Part shown: positions 24,600-38,670 of the stretch, piece by piece
Numbering within the stretch: position 1 is the first letter of the stretch
Layout of the letters: each line of letters starts with the position of its first letter
Assembly: GCF_042242105.1 (NCBI RefSeq)
Contig: NC_092021.1
Coordinates: 6,746,355-6,810,354 of the forward strand
Reading direction: 5' to 3'
Length of the DNA stretch: 64,000 bases
DNA from: Pempheris klunzingeri
Lineage: Eukaryota; Chordata; Actinopteri; Acropomatiformes; Pempheridae
Notes under the pieces: generated by a model
What the model was told of the DNA's origin: nothing
Databases searched by the model: none
The model's input: the letters and a program-made list of their open reading frames with translations, nothing else
Translations under genes and position numbers: made by a program

Positions 24600-25100
24600 A
24601 TGTTCTTTCCATCTCTGTTTTCCTTTCTGAGACGGAGCGGCTGCTGTCCCCTTCAGAGAAACAGTTGGTGAGGATGGTGCAGCGGTAGAGGCCTACCAGA
24701 ATCTGAGGACAGAGGTGAAACCTTCTTCAGTCTCCTTGGGAGGAAAAGCTGGCCTTCTCTATCAAATGAGGTCTGAGGTCAGGAACTTAAAGCTGTCGAC
24801 GCACTCAACCTCCATCCCTTTTGTGGGTTTGTGTGGCGTCTTTGGTCTTCCTGAAGTCCACAGTGAGCTCCTCGGTCGCAGCACACAGCCCTGTGGGCTG
24901 GTGTTCAACATGAGGGAACGCTCTGTTTGTTGATGATGGGCTGATAGAGCCACGCACCTGCCACTCTCTCCAAAGTTGTCTCATTAACGTGTTGTGTGGC
25001 CTTAGCTGGCCTGCTAATGTTGAAGCCACAGGCTGGTTTGATCGGTTCAAGTGGTTCCGATGGTTAGCCAGTCCCTCGCATAGTAGCTCCACACCCATCT
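24600..25100 (-). mobile_element. LINE reverse-transcriptase relic, C-terminal part
   Basis: Minus-strand frames read EELTVDFRKTKD, VECVDSFKFL, then RRFHLCPQILVGLYRCTILT with NCFSEGD, matching the thumb region of CR1/L2/Rex-type fish LINEs (FYR..IESILT.C pattern). Frameshifts and stops make it a pseudo-element. Confidence 0.75.
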
Positions 25101-25121
25101 GTGTGTGTGTGTGTGTGTGTT
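25098..25121. repeat. (TG)n microsatellite
   Basis: About ten TG units. Confidence 0.85.
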
Positions 25122-25634
25122 TGCACGGGTGAACGTAAATAAAGTCAAGTAAATAGTCAAGTTCTATGGATAAAAGCAGCCCTCAGCACTTTACATGCAC
25201 TTTAACTGCTGTGAGTGAGAAGCTTTGTTCACACTTTTAGATTCACACTAACAGGTTTGGATCCTGCGTGTGGATACTAAATCAGTCTTTACAGAACAGT
25301 TCTGGAGCTCTTTAAAACCCTTTTAGACCATTAATGCTGAGTAACTCGATGCATGCGGATAACCAACACAACTTTACAGGTTCATATGATACATAAAATA
25401 TGTCAAGGAACTGTTGTGAACCAGCTGGGAGAACGCTTTGAAACGAGGACACGAGGCCGCGCTGTGTTTCCAGAATTGGCTCTTGGCAGTTTTACTGCTG
25501 TGGGTCCAGCAGCAAGTTTAATAGTCACACGATGGTTCAACGAAGGAGATCAGTGAGGGTTCAGACCTTTTTAAAATGGTGATCACCTCTGTTCAACCCA
25601 TGCATGCACGACCTGTATTTCAGTCCCTCAGTAA

Positions 25635-25735
25635 TAATAATAATAATAATAATAATACATTTTATTTATAGGCGCCTTTCAAGGCACTCAAGGACACCGT
25701 ACAACACAGTTAAAAACAAACAGACAGACACACAG
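25635..25735 (+). repeat. (AAT)n plus fish repeat tail
   Basis: AAT run, then ACATTTTATTTATAGGCGCC and TTTCAAGGCACTCAAGGACA, typical of fish element ends. Confidence 0.55.
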
Positions 25736-28700
25736 ACAGCAGTAACCATTTGCTTCAGTAAAGGTTAAAGGCCGTGACCTCGCGTAGATTTATCTCCAAA
25801 TGGTGACATTAACTGACACCCTTCACCAACAACACTTCTGTTGGACAAAAGGCTGAACTTTGGTGTGACAGTTCATTTCCGCCGGTCACTGCTGTTTGTA
25901 TCATGAAATCCCAAAACAAGAAGGCGCTGCTCAACACGAGCGTCCCGTGATCAACTACAGCCGTTACAGAAATAGCTGTCAGCACTTAAAACCGGTCTCC
26001 GTTATGCTGAGTTTCTCTCAGCTCCGTACAAGTGGCCTGCACATTTTTAGGGCTTTTCGTCATTCACATGTTTCCACTCCATCCTTGCTCCCTTTGAAGT
26101 GGCTGAGATCACTGCTTTGTAATATTTGTACAATCATCCTATTTTTGTTTACAATGAGCCTCCAGATAGATAGCAGACTTTAGCAGCAATTTAATAAGAA
26201 CACAGAAAAAAGAGCAACGCAGAGTAAACAATTAGTGGAAAAGAATTTGGACACCGTTAGTATATTTATTTTTGCCTTTTTTCTTTATTCATGTCTTTTC
26301 TTTTCATAAAATTGTTCTATTTTTGAGGGTAAAAAAAAGAAAACTCCAGGGGCCCTTGTAGGTGAGGTCATGTTTTCCAGAGGTCAAAGGTGACTTCTGC
26401 CTCGCGTCATTGCACATGCCACTGACATGATGTTACAGAGGACTGCAAAAGTATACAAGCACGGTTCTGCTAAAGTAGAAACCCCCTCTCACCCACCCAC
26501 ACACACACACAAACACACACACACAACCCCCTTCACGCCCACCCCACTTGCCCTCCCCAGATGAAGTTGAGTTGACTTCCTGTTTATCGCCATGGACTCA
26601 GTCAGTTATCCTGAAGGCTACATCATGGGCCCTGTTTATTACAGTCTATATCTGTATACATTTCGTCAAACTGACAGTTAAACTTATGCCAAATGAGCTT
26701 TTAGCTTGTGTGTGGAACACACTCATGGATGCATAGACAACTACCTCTGGATGCTGGAAAAAAGAGGATTTTTAAAAATGATTTCTGAGCAGATTCATGG
26801 TTGTCTGTGTGTCCGGACGGCGGATGCTCACCTCCACCTGTTGAGGAGCAGCCAAATGATCAAGACTATACTTCCCATTGTTTTTAGAACGGTGCCATGC
26901 ACCTGCTGCGTTCTCCTGAAAACCTCTGTGCTAAAGTAAAGGCGTCATGTCTTTTATAATTTATTCTGCTAAGCACCTCTGCTGGTCTGCTCATTCATCA
27001 CATGTTAAATCGTGGGCATGAAGCTTCAGTAACGCAGTTTCACATTCACTCGATACGTAACACATCCCACTGTCTGTGTCTTCTCGTGTAGTTTGTGCAG
27101 TTTGAGTCTGGAGACGCTCTTTCATACTTGATGGCGCAGCTCAGCTGAGCTGACAGCGTCTAAATCAGGTCGATGAGGATGATTTGTTCAGATAGCTGCA
27201 GAGGTTTGGCCTGAGAAGGAATGCCTTAGAGGGGGGAATAGATTATATAAGAGAAAAGATGAACCAGTAGGTGGTAGCCTTCACTCACAGTTGGTGTGAG
27301 CTCCCATAGAGCGCACAGCCGACTGACATGACCTGCACTGCTATTGCCAGTTTCTATAATGCATCATAGTCAAGTTTAGAAAGGCTCCATGACAAGTAGC
27401 AATATTTGGAAAAGAAGAGAAAAAGAGAGAGAATTTCCTTTTTTTTTTTCCACGTGTTTTCCCTTTGCTCCCAACTTGAGGGGAGAGTGGGCGTTGTTTA
27501 AATTTTTCATTAACAGCAGTAAAAGCTCCCTCACATCCACACAGAAAATGTTTCCATGTGGGATGATGAGTCATGAGCATGAGACCAGGAGAAGCCTCCA
27601 AGAGGATGTGGGAGACTGAACAGAGGATGGTGATGAGAAAAAGAGGGAGAAGTGGGTGAAGAGGGGCTGGAATGAGCAAAAATGGTGGGAATAAGAGTGA
27701 AGGGAGAATGAGGGGGAAGGAAACATCGCAGAGGCGTCGCTGATGATCACAAAGTGGACAAATCATCTGCTGCAAACAGAATGAAAGACAGAGAGACGGT
27801 GACTGGACATTGAATAAAGCTAAAATAAAGGTTAATTTTCCAACATTATATCATTGATTATGTGGGATTTTTAGAGATCACTGCATGGCTACATCATTTA
27901 TACTAAATACATGAATCTGTGTCATCGCTAGCCAAACCCAAACAGCCTTGTGGATTCATAAATCACATAAATCGTGTTTATTCTGCTCTAACGTGAAAAA
28001 TGACGTTTTCTAGAGGACAAAAATGTGCTTACGTTTTGTTAGATAGTAATGGAAAAAAGACTTGATGAGCCCCTAAAGTCCTACATCCTCCTAAGAAGCT
28101 CATGAGAACCAACAGAACGTGAAAGTTCATTCTCACGAACGGAGAGTCAGGCGCGATGTCTCAACGCAGCTGTTTTCCAAGCCACATGACCTCAGTAAGA
28201 GTTCCCAGATAATGGCCACCGGCTCCAGGCCCTCACATGTCCCATCCAGGAGATTTCCTGAACCACTATTAAAACTAGCATGACTTGACTCGGGCTTAAA
28301 CTGTCCCACTGCCAGGCCAAAGTGAATGGCTCTTTCATGAGCCCACCGCATGCCCTTCATTCGCGTCGCACCTCTGGGGACGTCGCCTTTAGACTGTGTA
28401 AGTGCAGAGGAAATGAAGTGAGGATGCACACAACCGTGTTTTCCTTCAGTTCCGTTCAAAAGTTTGCTTATATTTGAAAAAGTTTAAGAAAGTTAAATAT
28501 AAATTTCCATCCCTAAACGGTTTTAGTGTTACATAATACTTTTTTGGAAAGCATTAGGTTGAGAGAGAGTGATGTGGGTCAAAGGGGCACAGCAGGGATG
28601 GCTCCTGCAGTATGCAAACCTCCGCCAGCTGGAATACACACTTTAGACACATTGTTCTTCTTCAGCTACAGCCTGTTTCAGTCCGTGATTCCTTAAGGCG

Positions 28701-30520
28701 TTTATCTTTTCTGTTTGTTGTTCAGGAACAATTAGGGTTTAGATAAAGAATCTTTGTATAGAACTCATCACTATTTCTCATACATATCTACCTCCTCTCT
28801 GCCATAGAGCGCTACGCTTTTGAAAATGCATCGTTGAGCCACCCTGTTGTACTCCGTGACATGTGCGTTTATTATCATACACATATTGCAGTTTATTTTG
28901 ACTCAGTGCCACACACACACACACACGCTGTCCTGCTGCTGGAAATACTCACCAGAGAACCAAATGTGTCGAGAAAAAAATGCACGTTTGAATAACGTTT
29001 GCTAAAAAGTTGCTGTTTTGGGAAATTACTGAGGTTCTTGGGTCATGCTAGCGGCACGCCTTTATTGATGTCGGTCCCTTTGTCAGTTTGGTCCAGACTG
29101 AACTGTCTTAACACACCTTTTAGAAGATTTCCATCTTCGGTAGGAGGGAACGGCTTCAGACAGGGTTGGGACATTGGAAGGTATTTGAGAGGCGAAGTAA
29201 CACATTGTTGGTTTTGCTCTTTTTGTGGGGTTTGGTCGCACCAATGTAATATGGAATGGCAGCATGGTTATTATTCACGGAGCTCTAAATCTAAAGGAAG
29301 CCATTGTAAAAAGGCTCATAATTACTTTATAACACAGTATGTTTATGCACTGCAAGTTTGTGTAACTCACCGTCTTTCACTCTCTGTGTTCCCCAAAGGA
29401 TCGATCCAAACATCTCATTGTGGTTTACAGGAAGCCACAGACTCCATAACCCGTGTTATTATCTTTCACTGTCCCTGAATTCTCTGGATATTTGAAGGTG
29501 TGAGTCACAGCAGGATTCAGGGCCGTAACGTCACGTAACGTCACATCACAGCGACCCCACGTGCCACTTCCTTAAACCCTGGGGCTGAAGAGCTTTTTCT
29601 GCCTTCCGTCACCGCTACAGGTCCACTAGGTGTTAAAGCAACAAATCCAACTTCCCCCTGCAGGAAATTGGCTCGAGGGCTGTCAGACTAATCTGTGTGC
29701 CACTTCGAATTAGAACGTTTTACTGGCTTCTGGGCAAGACGAGAGAAAACGATCTTTAACTGACAGGCTTATGATAAAAAAGGGGTACTCCACTGGTTTT
29801 AAACGTGAAGTGCAGTTTACTCACCATGGTTACTGTTCTAAACTCTCAAATCTGAGCGAATAACCCGAACCGAATAATAAATGATGTTAGACACATTTAA
29901 TGGAGAGAGCCTGTGTTACAAACCTGGATGTGGGCATTTACAAGGCAGGGGGAGTCTTATGAGAAAAGCTATTGAGTTGCATTATGAAAAATATAGGATT
30001 GAGCATTTTTTTGGGTCTCAGCCTGTGCTGCTTCTACCATTTAACCATCCTTTTTGTCACCTATCAGTCCCTCAGCTTTGTGGAATTGCAATAATAAAGT
30101 ATCCCTTTAAATCAGGTAAAATAAGAGAGAAACTTACGTTGTAAAGCGAGTGAAATTTCAGGAGTTTACCAGCTTGTGTCTCATTTTACCGACTGGTATT
30201 TATGCATTATCAACTGTGGTTAACAGAACTCCAATAAATATGGCAAGTTTCATCCAGTTTTTCCCAAACCCTGGAACTGCATGCCTGAGGTCCCTCATCT
30301 GTATTTAAGGGGCGCAGCTGAGTGTGTGTAATAATGTTGTGAAATTGTACGGCTTAGAGAATGTGCTTTGGAGACAGTTTGTGTGAATCACATCTTCATA
30401 AATACTGCTTGAGCAGATTGTAGGAATATGTGAGAATGGGGTGTAAAATAAACCCAACAGATTGGTGTGGGAGGGCGCTGGGCACCAGTAAAACTACCCA
30501 GTTCAAGTATTTAGAGAAGA
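25736..30520. other. Intergenic, no gene seen
   Basis: Short (CA)n tracts at about 26496-26524 and 28912-28926; otherwise nothing supported. Confidence 0.5.
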
Positions 30521-30524
30521 CACG

Positions 30525-30850
30525 GGAAGAATCAGAATCAGAATCAGAATTCCTTTAATAATCCCCAGGGGGAAATTGCTTTTTGTTACACACAGCTCCA
30601 AAAGAATAAGAATAAACTTCAAACACAAAAGTAATAATAATGATTTAATAGTAATAATGATGATACAAATAATACCACTACTACTAATAATAATATATAA
30701 CAACATGTACATTCAGAGTGAGGAGATGTATTATATAATACTAATAATACTACTACCACTACTACTACCACTACCAACAATAACATACAACATGTACACT
30801 CAGAGTGAGGAGCTGTATTATATAATAACAATAATAATAATAATAAGAGG
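30525..30850. repeat. AATCAG-tailed fish repeat with tandem duplication
   Basis: Starts with repeated AATCAG and CCTTTAATAATCCCCAGGGG, a common fish element end, then AAT/ACT runs. A 40-bp unit (CAACATGTACA...TATAATA) occurs at 30701-30740 and 30788-30827. Confidence 0.65.
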
Positions 30851-33800
30851 ATGCAAAACAGATTTTTATGTATGTTTTTTTGCCTTTTTTTTTAATGAAG
30901 TTGTACTTTGCATGTTGTTTAATTTGTTTTCGGCAGTTTAACAGGAAGAAATCTGGACCTCAGGCTGCTGCTAGAAGATAGCAGGTCAACACAACCACTT
31001 CCAGAGGGTCTGTGCACATGTGGCTTCACACTGGCTGGTAATCTGTGCTCAGCTACTCAAAAGAAAGCTGTTGTTGTTCTCTATTTGTGTGCCAATATCC
31101 CCATTTGTCCGCATGATTGTTTCCACGTTGTGAATAATACAGCATCCCCAGCTAACAAAGGGTATGTGAGGCAACACCAAACATAATGGCTTCTCTTGTA
31201 GCTTCTAATGGAACTGTGATGTAGATGGCCAAAGTATTTTTAATACAACATACAGACTAGGACGATTTTCCTGACAACGATGACATGACTTGTCATCACC
31301 ATTCCTTCTTGTTTTCTTTATCTAAAAAAAAAGAGAGATAAAGACATCTCAGATAGATGTCTTAATCTAATTGTCTTCTCTGAGAACACTTTTCACACCA
31401 CTGACTCAGGACGGAAAGAATGTTTTCCTGACAGACAAGGACTGAGGAGTGGGTTGAACTTCAGTTTTACTGCTGTCTGATTAAACTGCCACAGCACACA
31501 GTGGAAAAAAAAGGAAATTGGAGAGAAGAAGGTGGCAAAACATGTTTTTCAGTTTGTGTTTTTGGAAAACCACTAAGAATGTTAAAGGTAAAGGTGTCCC
31601 AATATGCTGTCATAACAGCTGAGTCTGAAAGAAAAGTGTGCTCAGTGTTATTGTCGGTGTCCATTTAATTTTTTAATTTATATATAATTTCTTGAGAGGT
31701 ATCCCTTACAGTTGTTTTTCTTTCTACGACAATTCCTAAAGATCCATACTGACTGAAATATCTTTCTCTCCTCTAGCACTGTGCCCCTTGAGCTTCTGAA
31801 CATAGAATGGTTAATAGGTAATATAGATAATTCTGCTTTGTTACAACTTGGATCATATTTTTGTATTTTTGGCCCTCATTTTTCTGTCAGTGAAGACAAA
31901 TTCATACTTGTGACTCACAAAAACAAATGTTGAGCTCAGGTACAACTAAGTCCAATGGGAAGAGAGAGAAATATGAGCAGGCAGATGATCAGAGAGGATG
32001 CACAGTGTTGCCAGGTTATCAAAACCCTTATAATGTACGGTAAACCTGAAAGTGAGAATACCTGTAATACGACTAATAATCCTCTATAGCACAGGAAAAC
32101 TGTAGTTCAAAGCTGAACCAGGAAGTTGAACAGTGGACTGTGATAAGAAATATTCAATGGACTGTTCCCTCTTTAGTGTTCAGGAATCTCACCCATTGAA
32201 TTATTAAGTGCAGTGTTATCATAGTCAATAGAAATTGTGACCAGAACTAAAAAAAACAAGACCATAGTTGTTATAAATTATGATGATAGAATGATCCTTT
32301 AAAAAAAAAAAGAAAAAGCTAAAAGACTGCACGCAAAATGCAAACAAAATATGTTCTACTATATCTACATCGACGTATTGGGCCACTTTGGCGACCTTAA
32401 CACTCTGATTATTTGGATTACATAAACTCACCATTCCTTAATACACTGTAAAAGGTTTCAGCTTTATGTTAATGGCACTGCCGTGGTAAACACAGCTGAT
32501 AAACAGTGTGGTAAACTGAGTGCTAATAAACAGCACAATGCAGACTCCACACACATTTGAAGCATGTCAGAGTGAAAACATCTGTTGCCCCTGAGAGAAT
32601 CTGAAGAATGCAGTCAGAAAAGATTCTTCTTATCAGAATGTGTTTTTAATATCGTCCTCTTGAGATCGGGCCCAACTCCTCTTGCGATGAGGATGTTGTC
32701 TTAACTGGAGGTCAGGGGCCTTGAGGAGTTCCATTCTCTGTGAATAAAGTGGGACGAGATCCTTATCGCCTTTGGTGATAATTAGGTTTCTTTATTAATC
32801 CCCATAATTCACAGTTTGGGTTTTTTTCAAACATATGTTTAGACAAAATGTGTTGTTTATGGTTTTAAAGCATGTCTTTGCCTTAAAACGACTCACTGAG
32901 AACAAAGCCGAGCACCTACAGACAAAAAGTTATGGAAGCTCTGTTCAGTCTTTGCTGTTGGAAGCCTCAATGGGAACGTAATCATGTGCAGATCATTTAA
33001 CCAAACTAATATAATCAGAATGTGGACCTCATTTGCTGGAACAGAATTGTTCTTCATAAAAGACTGTTAAAATGATGGCAGGAATTCTGCAGTTAGGTGT
33101 GTTTCATGGAGCATAAACACGATGCAATTTGGAACAGGACATAACTGACTTACCACTAACAGTTTAGAGGCTTTGAAAGACTTTCATTTTCAGATTCCGG
33201 AGAAAGGTTGGGTTTCCTGAGAAGACATAATACACTGTACTGCTAAACAAGGTTATTTGTCTTATTGTTCTGTTAATATTAACTTTGTGAAAGATGTTGT
33301 TTTTGTGGCCACATGTTTGTGGAATGATTCCAGTCCGCTGCGACTGGAATCTCAGTGGTCTGGTCATGGTTTGTGTTGGTGTCCTGCATTAAGTCTTGTG
33401 TGTTTCTAATCTGAACAAATACCATCATTTCCCTGTGATTATGACTTTGCGTTTTTCATTGACCTTTGAACATGGTGTTTCATTTTTGACCTAGGGAGCA
33501 TGCATCTATGGCAACATGTTCCAAACGCAAGATTCAGGTACTAGCAGCAGGTGAAAGCTGTGTTGTTTTTTTTTGTGTCAAAAGCTCTGCAAAAGTGAGT
33601 TAACCTTGTGTTTAGAATACTTTTCATCTATTATTTCATATATATGTGTATCTTGCATAGGCCCACAGGAAGTGAATTTCCTTTCACATCACTGACAAAG
33701 GAAGTTTTTTAGACAGCAGACATTTTTAATTGTTGTAGTAGCAGAAGCACAGGGATTACTAATAACATTATCAGTGGCTCAGTTCCATTTAAGTGTCCCA

Positions 33801-33930
33801 GAAAGCCATTACAGCCAGCACGAACACTACCAGGACCATCAAAGTGGAGCAGCTAAATGGAATTCAGCCATCATTATTCATTATTATTTACAGTCACATG
33901 TCAAAATGTCTTCTTTAAAAAGGAATTTTG
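30851..33930. other. Intergenic, no gene seen
   Basis: No supported feature. Confidence 0.5.
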
Positions 33931-33936
33931 TTTTTC

Positions 33937-34358
33937 TTTAAAGGTACAATACGTAGGATTTATGTGGATCTATTCTAGCTATGTTTTCAGTGTATAATCA
34001 CCTGGAACTAAGAATCATGTTTTCATTAGCGTAGATTCTAAGCTCGTTCTAAGCCTTAGAACGAGCTCTTTATTTCTACTTCCAGAGTGAGTCCAGCATG
34101 TTGCACCACCATGTTTCTATAGTAGCCTAGAATGGACAAAGAGTGCCTCGGCATTTCTACATTGAAGTGGCAGAATTTGATGAATGCACCAGTTGGAAGA
34201 GGAAGAATACAATTTTGTCTTGAGAGATAATCATGGAATCGCTAGAATCCTCGTCAGCCACCATTGCTTCTCCTTCAGCTTGGAAAGGGAGGGGTGAGCG
34301 GAGGGGGATTCTATTGGTTACAATCTGCAGCCTCACCTCTAACCGCTACTAAATCTTT
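33937..34358 (-). mobile_element. Non-autonomous DNA transposon (MITE) relic
   Basis: Left end TTTAAAGGTACAATACGTAG; inside are ATGTTGCACCACCATGTTTC and, reversed, GGTGAGGCTGCAGATTGTAA, phrases of an abundant fish MITE I recognise. The right terminal repeat seems cut short. Confidence 0.65.
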
Positions 34359-34359
34359 T

Positions 34360-36280
34360 TTGTCAATTAGAGAGAGTATAGATTAGAAGGCCAGTGCTGA
34401 CACTACACAGGTCTGACATGTAATTAGTCACTGGCTCTTTTGACACAGACATCCCACAATACTGCTGTAAAGAAGATCTTACACTTAACTAAACAATGGC
34501 AACATAATGCAGCCCCCAGTGTGTGATTTGAAATAGCATGCAGGCATTCTGGAAGCCAAAAAAGGGGCGAGATTGGCGCCACATGTAATGCAACAATGCA
34601 TTGGAATGCAGCAACGGAAATATGGATGTATAATGAGAACAGATGCGGCGTTGGAGGCAGGACCCCATTCATTCGTATGAAAGCTGCTCAGTGACGCGTT
34701 AAGCAGAGACTTCCCAGTATAAGATTACCTGGATCTTCCACATCTGCCGGGCCCATGGAGCCTGCACACTAGCATCTTGGCTGACTCCTCATTTAACCCC
34801 CCAGCATTCATATCAATCAGTCAATGTTATCACACTGCTTGGATCAAGTTCTGATTCTGCAAAAAAAAGTGGTCGTGAGGGGTGTGATGCTCAAAACAAT
34901 GTATCGCTTTGGTTTTGTGACAATCTGTGAGAACCACGAGGACCATGTTGACCGTGCTGTCACCAAAAAAAAGAAAGAAAAATCGTTAAAAAAAAAACAG
35001 TTAACTAACTTTAGCTCTCTCTGTTCTCTCAGCCCTTTCATGTTAGACATTTAACTTGGCAACATTCACCAGTCCAGGGGGATTTGCAGACTGTATGCTC
35101 AGCATTTAAGCCTGACCATGAATGGGCAATAGCTGACAGTAATGTTATGGATGCCACAAAATGTTTAGGCCAAGGGAGCCAAAGACGACAGCGGATGAGG
35201 GAGGAGATGAGTCTGCTGGTGGTTTCTGCAGTGACTCAGGAGCTGCAGATAGTGGGAATGCATTTACAGCTCTGCTGCTCAATGTGAAAGTCATTACAGC
35301 GCCCTGACTTTTATGGCTTTTGTGGAAAGATGCAGAGCCAGCAGAGTGAGTCATCGATGGAACTGCACATGTGCTGCTACAGCAGTAAAAAAAAAAAAAA
35401 AAAAAAATCACTGCTCACTGCTTTCTCCGCCTCTTGTTCTTTTGGCCACATCCAGTAAAAATCCACCCGGGACCGAGCAGAGATCCCACACTTGTAGTTT
35501 AACCTTGCCAAGTTCATCAATTGGAAAGTAGTTGAGCAAACCACAACTACATGATCGCTCACCAGGAGGATCACTTCAGCATCAAGGCCCCATTAAAGGG
35601 TCTTTTGCTTGGGTTTCCTAACATCAAAACATCAAAAAGTTTTAACCCCCAATTATTATTTCACCCATCTCAAAAAATGTTCAGATGGAACCAATGTACT
35701 TGGTTTACAAAGTTTCTCCAGACTTATTTTCAATTATGCCTTTGAACAGTCTAGGTCTGTGGCACAAAGCTCAGCAGCGATGTGTCCTCCAACAGTGTTT
35801 ACACTGGCACTCCCATGGCCCTATGTGAATCATCAGCCTGTGGCAGTGACCGCACAGCCGCTGGTTTGTAAAGGCACCATATAGAGGAAACAAAGGAGCC
35901 CGTTCAGTTAAATGGAAGCGACGAAAGCCCCTCTAATCTGTTCAGCTCCTGATGATATCACACCGTGATCGAGTGGATGAGAAGATGAACATGAGGACAT
36001 GAAGCTTGTTCCTGCTTATGAATTAGAGAGGGTAAAAGAAAAAAGTAGGGGAAACATTTGCCTTCCACTTGATGCTATCTAGCAATGTGAAATTCAAATG
36101 TGTGCATATTGTGAGTCTTTCTTTCAGAGCCTATGATCTTTATGTATCAAAGACCCAGATCAAAATATACACTAGGAAATGTACCAGAGAGAGAAGTTCA
36201 CAAAATAAATCCAAAGAAATCACATGACTACTTCCAGTGGCTTAATATGTAAAGTGCTTCATGCTAAGCTAATGATCTAG
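34360..36280. other. Intergenic, no gene seen
   Basis: No gene. A 20-base A run lies at 35388-35407. Confidence 0.5.
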
Positions 36281-36282
36281 AG

Positions 36283-37318
36283 CAGTGATCCTCAACTGGT
36301 GGGTCAAACATGACCTGTTTTCAGTGGGTCGTGGGCCTTTGCCTGGGGAAAAAAAAATGTAAGAAAAAAAAATCCTGTGCTTTTATTTTGAAGGGATTTT
36401 TAACGCAGCGGAGGTCACTCTCTGTTCACACTCATTAACAGTAGGTGGTGATAATGCCCGGTGATGCTAATTGACATCCCGCGATTTAAGAACATAGAAG
36501 AAGACCCACAAAGTTTGTTTTCATGCTAATTGAGTGAAACTGAAGTATGACACCAACAACATGAGATTTGGATTTTCTTACATTGAGGACAAAGGAGGAC
36601 AAAAACCTCAGGTTGAAGTGAGTGCTGCTTAATGTTTTTCAGTATCTACTGATAATATTAATTGTGTATACTTGAATCTTTTTGAATTGCACCTTTTGTT
36701 TAATTTATTGTGAGTTTGTGAATAAAAAACTGCTACTGAAGAAACTGAAGGAGCTTTTTCCCATAATGCAGTGCTGGTTGTCACAGATAGTGACATAGTG
36801 AGTATCCTCAGCCAAAGCTACATCATTTGAGTCTTTTTCAAAATGCTTCTCAGCAGTTGCACTTTTTTTTATTTCATGTTTGTGCCTGAAAGCGCTGTTG
36901 AGTCTGTTAAAAAAGTTACTGAAGTGTTGTGTATGTTGTAACAGCCTCAGGATCAATGGCTTATGAAGTGCTACTGATTGAATATTATTAACACAGGGCG
37001 GTTCAGTGTGGATCCACAGATGCAGGGTTATCACAGCTACAGTTACATTAATATTCTTGAAACCTTGTGTCCCTAAGATGCACTTTTTGGTTTTAATTAA
37101 AATGCAGCTAATTGAGTGTCTCTCTAGCATCGCCACCATCATTAAACTTGTTTTTTTGTGTTGGCGTACTGTGATATTCTGGACTATCTCAGGTTCAAAC
37201 TGCGCCATCTTTTCTTTAAATACATTTGAGAAGTTGAAAATGTTCCTCAATTTGGGTGGCAGCTTGTCATTAAGGGGTGCTGGTGGGTCCCCGAAGCCAG
37301 ACCAGTTGAGAACCACTG
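36283..37318 (+). mobile_element. Degenerate hAT transposon (ZBED/Zaphod-like)
   Basis: Terminal inverted repeats: left CAGTGATCCTCAACTGGT, right (complement) CAGTGGTTCTCAACTGGT, 16 of 18 identical. At 36547-36618 a frame reads NNMRFGFSYIEDKGGQKPQV, like the start of ZBED-type hAT transposases, but it stops soon after. An 8-bp target duplication is not visible. Confidence 0.72.
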
Positions 37319-37809
37319 AGTATCAAGAAATAATGGATGCAGTGCATTGGTGTATTGTCCTGTTTGTTGATATGAATAATGATATCCCTCTTTAACAAGA
37401 TAATGATGGCTCAAACGGAGGAAAGAAAGTAGTGAAAGGACAGAAAGGGAGAGGGAGGAGAAGAGGGATTCTCATTATTTCACATGTTCTTTATGACCCA
37501 TTCATCACCTTTTGAAAACCAAAATAATGATTTCCACTGTTTAATGGCGCTGAGGTTATTTGTTTTAATTCATATTCTGCTGTGTGGTTGCACTTTTGGA
37601 AGAGAGCGCGTGGTTTGCCTTGGCACGCGCTGAATGCCTCGGCAGTGTACCACAATGAGCTGCTGTTAGTCACTTTCTGCTCTTTGTGGAAATTCTGACA
37701 CAGAATTGCCAGTTTCTGGTTTTCTCTGGTTTTTTCTGTTGTACACAGAGACTGTAAATTTTTATTCCCTTTGCTCTGTTACTTTACATTTAGAATCCTT
37801 ACGTACACC

Positions 37810-37925
37810 TACTGTAGGGCAGCATGGTGGTGTGCTGGTTCGCACTGTTGCCTCACAGCAAGAAGGTTGCAGGTTCGAATTTGAAGGTTTGCAGGTTAGG
37901 TTTATTGGTGACTCCAAATTGTGAG
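37810..37925 (+). repeat. SINE-like fish repeat, 5' part
   Basis: GGGCAGCATGGTGGTGTGCT, then TTGCCTCACAGCAAGAAGGT and GGTTTATTGGTGACTCCAAA, the usual opening of the family at 7615. Confidence 0.75.
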
Positions 37926-38215
37926 CATGGAAGCAGCATTCTACTGTTGTAGCTGTTCAAGGTGGAGCTACTTTGAACCTCTTCGTATCATTAGATGTAT
38001 CAGGTAGGTGGTTTGGGTTCATTTATATAACCCATGGGCTCCTTTGGCCAGTGGGTCATTTAGATGAAACCATCTGAGAAGTTTAGTGGGGAAATGTCTC
38101 TTTGGTGGAACTGCTGACAACATGTGAAACAGATGACAAGTAGTTTCAAAGTAGACACTGCTTTATTGTGTATAGAGGTTTCGTGTTCTATTCTATAAGC
38201 TGATTATGTATATAT

Positions 38216-38670
38216 TGTCATGACCCATCCTGGGGTTTTGCTGTTTGTCCTTCATGCTTCTTTACATTTCCTGTTTTATTTTGGTTTCTTACCCTTTCCC
38301 CTTGTTTCTGGTAGATTCACTTCCTCCCATTGTGTGTTTTCCCGCCACCACTGATTGTGTCTCCACCCCTTCCACCTGTGTCTTGTTACCTGCCTGCCCC
38401 AATGTATTTAGTCTGTGTCTCCTCTGTCCTCTTTGCCAGTTCGTCTTCGTTCCCCGTGACAAGCGTTCCAGCAGTGTGTTACATTCCTGGTTTTTGATTC
38501 CTGCTCTTGCCTTCGACTCTGCCTCTGCCTTTGCCTTGCCCCTCCTGGATTTGTTTGTTTGTTTTGTACCCGTGTACCGAATCTGCTACTAAAGACTTTT
38601 ACCTGATCTGCCAGTTTTTTCGAATCGAGTCCACCCACTTGTGGTTTTCCAGCCGTTACGGGAATGACTG
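38216..38670 (+). mobile_element. Possible solo LTR of a gypsy-like element
   Basis: Starts TGTCATGACCC and contains pyrimidine-rich phrases (CCACCCCTTCCACCTGTGTC, TTTGCCAGTTCGTCTTCGTT, CCCAATGTATTTAGTC) that I associate with fish LTRs. Family and exact ends are uncertain and no partner LTR is seen. Confidence 0.45.

Noticed and set aside
29082..29478. Plus-strand frame of about 150 codons at 28999-29478
   Set aside because: No domain, no promoter or poly(A) context, and ordinary composition for chance open frames in this window.
30503..30941. Ile/Leu-rich frames on both strands
   Set aside because: They are translations of AAT/ACT repeats.
36705..37316. 203-codon minus-strand frame
   Set aside because: It lies wholly inside the hAT remnant, antisense to the transposase start, and shows no transposase motif or other domain.
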